Source: Xylaria sp. FL1777
Taxonomy: Eukaryota > Ascomycota > Sordariomycetes > Xylariales > Xylariaceae
Direction: 5' to 3'
Assembly: GCA_022578965.1 (NCBI GenBank)
Contig: MU400796.1
Coordinates: 1-41,444, forward strand
DNA: 41,444 nt
The stretch's first letter is position 1. Each line of letters begins with the position of its first letter. The position numbers were made by a program, and so were the translations under genes. Positions 34,701 to 41,444 of this stretch are shown here, one piece after another. The notes under the pieces are model-generated. The model was not told where the DNA came from and searched no databases. It worked only from the letters and a program-made list of their open reading frames with translations.

Positions 34701-37405
34701 CTAAATTATAAAATATAGCAAAAGTATATATATGCTTAAGTATTATTAAAAATTGCTTTTATTATATATATATGCTTTTAATTATTACATTTTTTATTTT
34801 TAAAGAAGTTATTAGTACTGCAAATTAACTAAAAATAAAGGCATTTTTTTTTAAAAGTTTTAAAAAGCTAATATTTAATACTAAAGCATATAAATAACTA
34901 GCATAAAAAATAATAAACTTTAAAAAGAAAGCAAAAAAGAAAGAAAATAAGCATATGTATATAAATTTAACTACTAATTATAAAGAGCTTTTTTTTAAAA
35001 ACTAATAGCTTTTTAAAAACAGCTTTAAAAAAAAGCTAATAATTGTTAAAAATTTAAAGTATAAAAAATATTTAGCTTGCTAGCCTTTTTTATAAATTAA
35101 AGAACTAAATGCAGAAAATGTTTAGCTAAAAAACATACTGCTTTTTTTAATTAATGTTTTTTTAAAGTTTGTTTTAAAGTTTTATTTTATATAAAAAGAA
35201 GTAACTTTTATAAGAAGTTTATTTTTTAAAAACTTAAAAAAAAAAAAAAAAATAGTACTAAAAAAGCATTTTAGCTATACGTTTTTTAAAGATAGCAAAA
35301 CTTACTAGAACTTATTTTTAAACTTAGTTTAATAAATATAAAAAAAAGCAATATACTTAATACATAAAAAATATTGTAATAAAAAAGCGTTAAAATATTA
35401 ATAGTTTATATTATATGTAATTTTAATAAAAGTTCTTTATACTTTTAATTTGTTGTTTAATAAAAAAGCGCTTAATTTTTAGAAAAAGGCTTTTATAGCA
35501 TACTTTGTTATATAGAACTGCTTAATAAACATAAATAAAACGCTATTTTATATGCTTAAACTAAAAACTAAATATTTAAAGGTATTTTTATAAGCTGTAA
35601 ACTAAATGTTAAAATTTATAGCTATAAAAAGTTTTATAATATTAATATAATACTTATTTAAAATTAAAAAACATTGCAAAAATAACGATTTTTGCTTTAA
35701 TAAGTTTAATGTTATGTTTATAAAAAATTTAATAGTTTTAGTAATAAAGCTAAAACTATATAAAAAATAAAAACCTGTAGTATAAAAATTAAATATTTAG
35801 TAGTTATTATTTATAAAATTTTTAAAAAAACTGCTATTAAAAGAAGCTTTAAACAATTATTAAAAGAATAATAATATAAAACATTTTAATAAACTAAAGC
35901 TTTATAATAAATAAAAGCTAGCTTATTGTTTTTTGCTAAGTAAAGTTTTAAAAATAATATATAAAAATAATAAAAAATAAAAGCTAAAGATTTTTTTTTT
36001 AAAACAATAAATAGCTGCTAAAAAAACTTATTAGTATAAACAAAAGTATTTAAATTACTAAAAAAAGCTTGCTATTTATAACTACTATAAAAACTTTTAT
36101 AAAGTAAACACTATAAAATAAAAAATTAAAGCTGTTTATATTACGAATATTTTTATAAAGCTAAACATTAAAAAATAGCTAAATAAGCGCAAAATAAAAG
36201 CTTTACTAAACGTATTGCTTTAGTTATATATAAATAAAAAAGCTAAAGCTTTAAAAATAAGTATTAAACTTAAGTATAGCTAGTTTATAAAAGATTTTTT
36301 TATAAACTAATAAAATATAAAATAAGCTATAATAATTGTTATAACTTTTTAAATAAAATATTTTATAATAAAATATTGCTTAAATAATTACTAGATTATT
36401 ATTTTTATTAATACTGTTTTAAAAGTAGCATATATTTTAAATTTTAAACATATTACTAATAAAAATAATAAACAAGTTTTTTAAAGATTACAAAAGTATT
36501 AAACAATAAAGCACTTTAATATAAAGGTTATATTAAGCTATTTTATATTTTTTTATTTCTGCTAGCGCAATAACTATATATATAAGTTTATTAAAGCTTT
36601 ATATTTATACTACGTGTTTTATAACTTAACAAGTTAGTATTTAAAAAAAGGTATTAATAATTAAAAAAGTTATAAATAGCTTATTTAATTTTTAAAAGCA
36701 AACCTTAAAAAGTACTTTAGCTTTAAATTATAAAAAGATTTATGTTTATTACTTTTAATAAGCGCTAAGCTTTATTATTTTTTAAAAAAACTAAAGGTAA
36801 CTTTTTTTAAATTTAATAAGTTAGCTTTTTTACTATTAAGCGCTAAAAATACATAAAGTAAAAAAAAAACGCTAAAAAGAAAACTAGAAGTTAATTGTTT
36901 TGTTTTTTTAGTGCTTTTTATTTTAAAGCGCAAAAAGAATTTTTAGCAAAAAAAACTAATAGTTATATTAAAGAAATCTTATTATAAGCAATATAAAAAC
37001 GTTTTAGCAGTACGAAGTTATTTTGCTATAAATACTTTTGTAAATATTTTTTTTTTTAAATATAATAAGCTAAGTATAAAATTTAACTAAACTTAATAGT
37101 TTAAAAAAAAAAAATATAAACTTTTTATAAGCACTTTTACGAAAAAAACGCTAAGCATTTTTAAAAGCTTCTGTTTATATATTTAAATATATAAAAAAGC
37201 TAAAATTAGTTTTAACGAAGCTATAATGCTTTTATAAGCGCTAAAGCTTAAGCTACTTTTAAACGTAGCAAAAAAAATAAAAAAAAACTTATAAAACTAA
37301 ATAAATAAAAAAAAATAATATTAACTTTATTTAAAAAACGCTAATAAAAATAAAAAACTTTATAATTATAAGTATTAAAATAAACTAAAAGCAGCTATAT
37401 TTTAA
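31750..37405. other. Gypsy-3 post-integrase region, 5.7 kb, origin unknown
   Basis: This lies between the integrase end and the 3' LTR. About 32000-34850 is T-rich on the plus strand, opposite to the A-rich pol and to 34850-37400, suggesting former coding on the minus strand. On the minus strand, 33265-33004 reads with only a few stops (…N-L-T-L-K-N-S-K-K-Q-I-V-L-T-K-N-T-F-V…). On the plus strand, 35095-35160 gives C-R-K-C-L-A-K-K-H and 37010-37050 gives L-F-C-Y-K-Y-F-C, both Cys-rich. I recognise no family. It may be a nested element plus an extra ORF. Confidence 0.45.
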
Positions 37406-37414
37406 TAAAAAAAG
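37406..37414 (+). promoter_or_regulatory. Gypsy-3 polypurine tract
   Basis: A short A/G run (AAAAAAAG) ends two bases before the 3' LTR, where the plus-strand primer of an LTR element is expected. In so A-rich a region it is weak evidence alone, but the position is right. Confidence 0.5.
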
Positions 37415-37416
37415 AT

Positions 37417-37721
37417 TAAAATAAAGTAAAGTAACTAAATAAGCTAACTAAGCTAGTTAAAGTAAGTTTAAGCTAAGTTATATAGTAGAAATAAAAATAT
37501 AGGTATTACGTTAAATTTTAAAGTATAGATTTAATTATTATGCTTAATATTATAAAAATTAGCTATAGTTGCTTTATTTGTATTGTTAAATAGCTTTTTA
37601 ATTAATCGTTTAATTTTTCAATTTATATATGGCCTAATTGCTTAAATGCGTAAGTTATAACTTATCTTTTTGCAATTAGAGTGTTATAGTAAATCTTGCG
37701 CGATTATACTGCTTTATTTCA
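37417..37721 (+). repeat. Gypsy-3 3' LTR
   Basis: 305 bp; keeps the canonical CA end (TTTATTTCA). The last 30 bases shared with the 5' LTR, including CTTGCGCGATTATAC, are identical although they contain TpC and GpA sites. Confidence 0.93.
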
Positions 37722-37725
37722 GTAT
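37722..37725 (+). repeat. 4-bp target-site duplication of Gypsy-3, right copy (GTAT)
   Basis: Directly after the 3' LTR; matches 22774-22777. Confidence 0.82.
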
Positions 37726-37744
37726 AAAGAATTTAAAAAAGGTC
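37722..37744 (-). mobile_element. LINE-2, displaced 5' terminus
   Basis: GTATAAAGAATTTAAAAAAGGTC is the complement of the first bases of LINE-1 at 6456-6478 except for two transitions. It was separated from the rest of LINE-2 by Gypsy-3. Its outer end touches the 14-bp target duplication, fixing the LINE-2 5' end at 37744. Confidence 0.88.
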
Positions 37745-37758
37745 ATTATTTAGCTTTA
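37745..37758 (+). repeat. 14-bp target-site duplication of LINE-2, right copy
   Basis: Identical to 7652-7665. It sits directly after the 5' terminus of LINE-2 (GGTC at 37741-37744). Confidence 0.88.
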
Positions 37759-37999
37759 AAGCATTAAAAAAATAAAAAAAGCTGCTTAATAAAAATATAA
37801 AAAGCAAAGCAAAAATGTATAAACTACAAAAAAGCGCATATAATATAAAATAAAGCTTGCTAAAAAAAAGTTAAACAAAAAAACAAAGCAAAAGCAGCAT
37901 ATATATTATAACTTAAAAGCTTTTAAAGTGCTAAAAAAGCAGCAATAATAAATAAAAAAATAAATAAAAATAGTTTAAAAATGCTAATAATAATAGCAT

Positions 38000-40850
38000 T
38001 TATAAAGCTAAATAAAAAAAAATCACTAGTAAAAAAACAGCAAACTAATAATGCAAGTAAAAACTTATTTTTATTAACTTAATAATATATAATATTGCTT
38101 TTTAAAATATTATAAAATTTAAAAGTAATATAGCATATATGCTATAAAATAATAACTTTAATTATATAATAATTTAAAAGCTAGTTATTAATAAACATAA
38201 TAATATATATTGCTTTAATAGTAATAGTTATTAAGTTGTTTAGTTAAAAAACAAAGCTACGCTATATATAAATAAAAAAATTACAATAAAAATACTAGTA
38301 AAAAATGCTAGTAAAAACTAAGCAAAAGTTATAATAAGCAATAATAATTTAGCGGTATTTTTATAGTTAATATATTTACTAAATTAAAAAAAAACAATTT
38401 AACGTAGTTTAATTTAAAAAATATATAAAGCAAGCAAACTAAAAAAATGCTATATATTTATAAATAATTTTAACTTTTATTACTTATTATAAAACTTAAA
38501 AAGCAAAAAAAGCTAAAAAGTAAATAAACTGCTTAAGTTTATTATATAATAAAATTTTATACTAGCTATTTTTTAAAAAAAAGTAACTAAAATAAAGCAT
38601 AAATAAAAAAGCTTAATAATAAACTTAGTATAAATATTTAATAATTTAGCTATTATTTATTAAAAGAACTTAAAATAGCTAAGTTTTAACTATAAAGCAC
38701 TAAAAATTATAATTAATTTAAAAGCAATTTTATAAAAATACTTAAAAAAAGCAAAAAAATAAAACTAGTTTAAATTAAACAAAAATAAAGCAGCTATAAA
38801 AACAAAAGCTATTATTATAAAAATGCATATACTGTATATATTTAGCAAGCTAAATAATATTTTTAACTTTTTAATTTAGCAACTAATAAAAATAGCAAAT
38901 AAAATAACGCTTAAAAAAACTATAAAAAAAGAATATTAAGCATTATTTTAGTAGTTTTTAAAAGTAATTAAAACAGAAAAAAAAGCAAAATAAGCATACT
39001 ATAAGTTTTAAAGCAAAAAAACTAAAGCAATATAATAAGCTTTTAAAAAAAAGAAAAAAACTTTTAGCAATAAAGTAAAAAAAGCATAAAAACGTAGCTA
39101 AAAATAAACATTTATAAAAATATTTAAAAATTTTAAGTTATTATAAAGCTTAGCTAAATAAGCAAAGTTTGCTTATAAGTTAGTTTTAAAAATTATTATA
39201 ATTTTATTGCTAAAATAAACAAAAAATAAGCTGCTTTTTATTAATACTTTTAAAAAAAAAATAGCTTTATTAATAAAACGCTTTTTTTTTGCATTATTAA
39301 TAAACCTATTTAATATACTTAAAAAAAACCGAATTTATAATAGCTACTAAAAGTTTATAATTAATATTAATACAAAAAAAAAAAACATAATATTGCTAAT
39401 ATAAAAATTAGCGTTATAAAAAGCGCTAAAAAATAACTTGCTATTTAATAGCTTTTTTAAAGCTTATAAACTTGCTTTAATAAAAAAAATAGTAATATTA
39501 TATACTGTTAGCTTTTTATTAAAGTATTATTTAGTGCAATTTAAGCAAATAAAAATAATAATTATATTTAAACTTAAAAAGTTAAAAAAAATTAAAAAAA
39601 CAGTTAAAAGGTAATGCTTTATTATACTTATTTATATAGTAAAAAAAATACTAAAAAAAAAGCTATATTATTATATAGCAAAAATAGCTAAACAGAAAAG
39701 TTTTTTATTAAATAACTAAATAAATAACAAATAAAACAAATTAATAAACGTAGTTATTAAACTAATATTAAAAATAGCAAAAAAAACAATTAGCAAAAAA
39801 AGCATAGCGTTTTTACTATAGCTAAACATTATAAAAGCTTTTAATATTATTAATAAAAAAAAAATAATATATATTTTGCAATAAAAGGGCTTTTTGTTTT
39901 AGATAATTATATAAATAAACTTTTTTATATTAAATTATATAGTACGTTTTTACTTTAATAAAGCAATGTTTTAACTAATAGCACTAAAAGCTAAAGTTTT
40001 TTAAAAGTTTTTGCTTTTATTTTTTTTTTTTTTTATATATATTTTAATACTTTATAACAACTTTGCTATATATTAAAAGCTAATAATAATTAGTTTTGCT
40101 AATAATACTAATTTTATTATAATAAACTTAAATATAAAGCAAAACTATAAAGCTTTAAAAGCAGTATAAAAAACATATAAAAGCTAAGCAAAACAACATA
40201 AAATAAAGTTTGCATTATAAAAAAGTAAATTAATGTACTTTTTTAGTAATAAAATAATGCTTATATAAATAGTATACCTTTTTAATATAATAGTATACTT
40301 AAAAAATAATACAAAGTTTTTAAAAATATAATTTAATAAAAATATAAAATAAAAAAAACATTTAATAAAGCTTAAAAAAAATTAAGCATTTAGTTATATA
40401 TAATAATTAAGCTATAAAACTTTATATAAAGCAGTAGCATAGCAAAAATAAAACAAATATATATTATAATAATATAAAATATTTTAGCTTATAATATAGT
40501 AATTTAACATAAAAACTTTAAAAAAAATAAAGCAAAAAGCATTGCTAACTTATTAGCAATAACTTAAAATAAATGCTTTAAATATATAACTAAAGCTTTT
40601 AAAGCAACTAAAATAAAACACTTAAAAACTAAAATAAAAATTTTTTTTATTAACTTATATTTTAATAGTAAAACAATAGTTTATAAATATTATATAAAAA
40701 GCTTAGCAGCTAAAAAGTTAATTTAAAAAATAATAAAGAAAATTAGAACTTTTATTTAAAACATAAAAGCTTAAAAAGCTAAAAACTAAACAAAAAGCAA
40801 GCTTATAAGCAATAATAAAAGTATAACTAAAAAAAATCTAACGCTAGCTT
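38000..40850 (+). pseudogene. LINE-1 ORF2 (reverse transcriptase), decayed
   Basis: The RT catalytic box reads F-A-N-N-T-N at 40095-40112: the Asp pair at 40101-40106 is Asn-Asn. The LINE-2 copy has the same pair lost, but with Ala and Thr also changed, so the ancestor was F-A-D-D-T-N. The N-terminal part aligns with LINE-2 but I could not confirm endonuclease motifs. No open frame of 61 codons or more survives in this copy. Confidence 0.82.
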
Positions 40851-41332
40851 TAAACTTTTAGCAAAAAAAATAATTAAAAAAAAAAACTTAAAATTGTACT
40901 AAAAAAAAAATAAATAAGCAAATAAAGCTAAACTAAAATAAGCAGTAATTATTTAATAATAGTTAAACAAAAGCTTAATAAAAATAAAGCTTTTAAAAAG
41001 TATAACAAATTATTAAAGCATAAAGTAGCTATAATAATGCAAATGTGCACTAAAAAAATAAAGCTAAAAGCATTTTTGCATAAAAAAAAGTTTTAAGCTT
41101 TTTTACGCTTTTTTATAAATATGCAAAAAAAAAAAAAACTTTTTAATATATAGTTTTACGTTATAACTTATTAAAAAACAAAAAAAAGCAGCTATAAAAA
41201 AGCTTTATAGTTAAGCTGCTATAAACTAATAAAAATTTATAACTAGCTATAAAAAAGCTTAAAGCTATAAATAATATTGCAAAGTAGTTATTTATTACTA
41301 ATAAAATAGCAATATATAATAAAGCAGTTAGA

Positions 41333-41333
41333 A

Positions 41334-41374
<41 letters not shown>

Positions 41375-41399
41375 AAAAAAAAACAAAAAAAAAAAAAAG
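41333..41399 (+). repeat. Near-pure A tract in the LINE-1 3' region
   Basis: About 65 bases of A with two G and one C. It looks like a poly(A) tail, but LINE-2 has at the same place a mixed purine tract with many G (complement of about 7945-8015). The LINE sequence also continues after it. It is better read as a G>A-converted internal purine tract. Confidence 0.72.
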
Positions 41400-41444
41400 A
41401 TTTTATTTAAAAATTAATAAAAAAAAAAAAAAAGATTTTGTGGG

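Larger units (their letters stand above)
22778..37721 (+). mobile_element. Gypsy-3: 14.9-kb dead Ty3/Gypsy LTR retrotransposon, inserted at the 5' end of LINE-2
   Basis: Defined by 305-bp LTRs and the GTAT duplication. The pol, plus strand, reads RT (29090-29600), integrase zinc finger (30700-30765), core (30840-31180) and the GPY/F C-terminal module (31577-31690). Family marks are T-L-P-Q-G-x-T-N-S-V-A and F-L-D-D-I-x-V-K-G in RT, and C-D-N-G and A-Y-Y-P-Q-A in the integrase. That is a lineage distinct from Gypsy-1 and Gypsy-2, and I saw no chromodomain. A purine run abuts the 3' LTR. At 14.9 kb it is unusually long, with about 6 kb before RT and 5.7 kb after the integrase. Confidence 0.9.
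37745..41444 (+). mobile_element. LINE-1, 3' part, running off the window end
   Basis: Resumes LINE-1 at the exact ORF1 position where it stopped at 7665. It aligns with the complement of LINE-2 over its length and continues past 41340 into a counterpart of LINE-2 7880-7950. The last bases (AAAGATTTTGTGGG) still align, so the 3' end lies beyond the window and LINE-1's own target duplication cannot be checked. Confidence 0.92.

Noticed and set aside
22778..37721. The two 305-bp repeats as copies of an independent short element rather than LTRs
   Set aside because: They are direct repeats with TG/CA-derived ends, flanked by a GTAT duplication, with Gypsy pol in the same orientation between them, and removing the block restores the LINE 5' end.
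1..41444. Mitochondrial or endosymbiont genome as the source of the high AT content
   Set aside because: The sequence consists of nested nuclear-type retrotransposons with LTRs and TSDs, and AT content arises by directional C>T and G>A change in recognisable codons. No mitochondrial genes or tRNAs are seen.

Overview
The window looks like a dead, extremely AT-rich (roughly 80-85% A+T by eye) transposon graveyard of a filamentous ascomycete-type fungus that mutates repeats by C-to-T transition (RIP or a RIP-like process). I found no intact host gene, tRNA, rRNA or CRISPR array. No reading frame exceeds about 113 codons, yet long stretches still translate in one constant frame into recognisable reverse transcriptase, RNase H, integrase and chromodomain sequence. 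Stops stand at Gln/Arg/Trp positions, and Asp-to-Asn, Glu-to-Lys, Gly-to-Ser/Asn/Lys and Pro-to-Leu/Phe changes occur throughout. These are what C>T and G>A changes produce.

Layout. (1) 1-~2930: 3' half of a Ty3/Gypsy chromovirus pol, plus strand, cut by the left window edge (Gypsy-1). (2) ~2930-3567: non-coding, probably the 3' UTR/LTR of Gypsy-1. (3) 3568-4581: a nearly complete 1,014-bp palindrome (foldback element) with four 26-bp tandem repeats in each arm. (4) 4582-6455: unassigned AT-rich DNA with a 68-bp hairpin. (5) 6456 to beyond the window end: a Russian-doll nest.

The nest, read from continuity of sequence and target-site duplications. A non-LTR retrotransposon, LINE-1 (plus strand; 6456-7665 and 37745->41444), was split in its Gag zinc-knuckle codons by a second copy of the same family in antisense, LINE-2 (7666-37744), with a 14-bp duplication. 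LINE-2 was then hit twice by LTR elements. Gypsy-2 (8513-18498, a chromovirus, TSD TAATG/TAATA) landed near its 3' end. Gypsy-3 (22778-37721, 14.9 kb, TSD GTAT) landed about 20 bp from its 5' end. After the insertions the whole block was mutated, so every catalytic centre I could read is damaged.

The most interesting signals are two. First, the mutation context: surviving cytosines almost always follow A or G, while TpC and CpC (and GpA, GpG on the other strand) are nearly erased. Classical RIP is defined by CpA preference, and CpA is only moderately reduced here. The two arms of the palindrome let single changes be read directly and agree with this. Second, Gypsy-2 and Gypsy-3 carry about 2.9 kb and 5.7 kb after pol that the usual gag-pol plan does not explain, including decayed reading frames I cannot identify.
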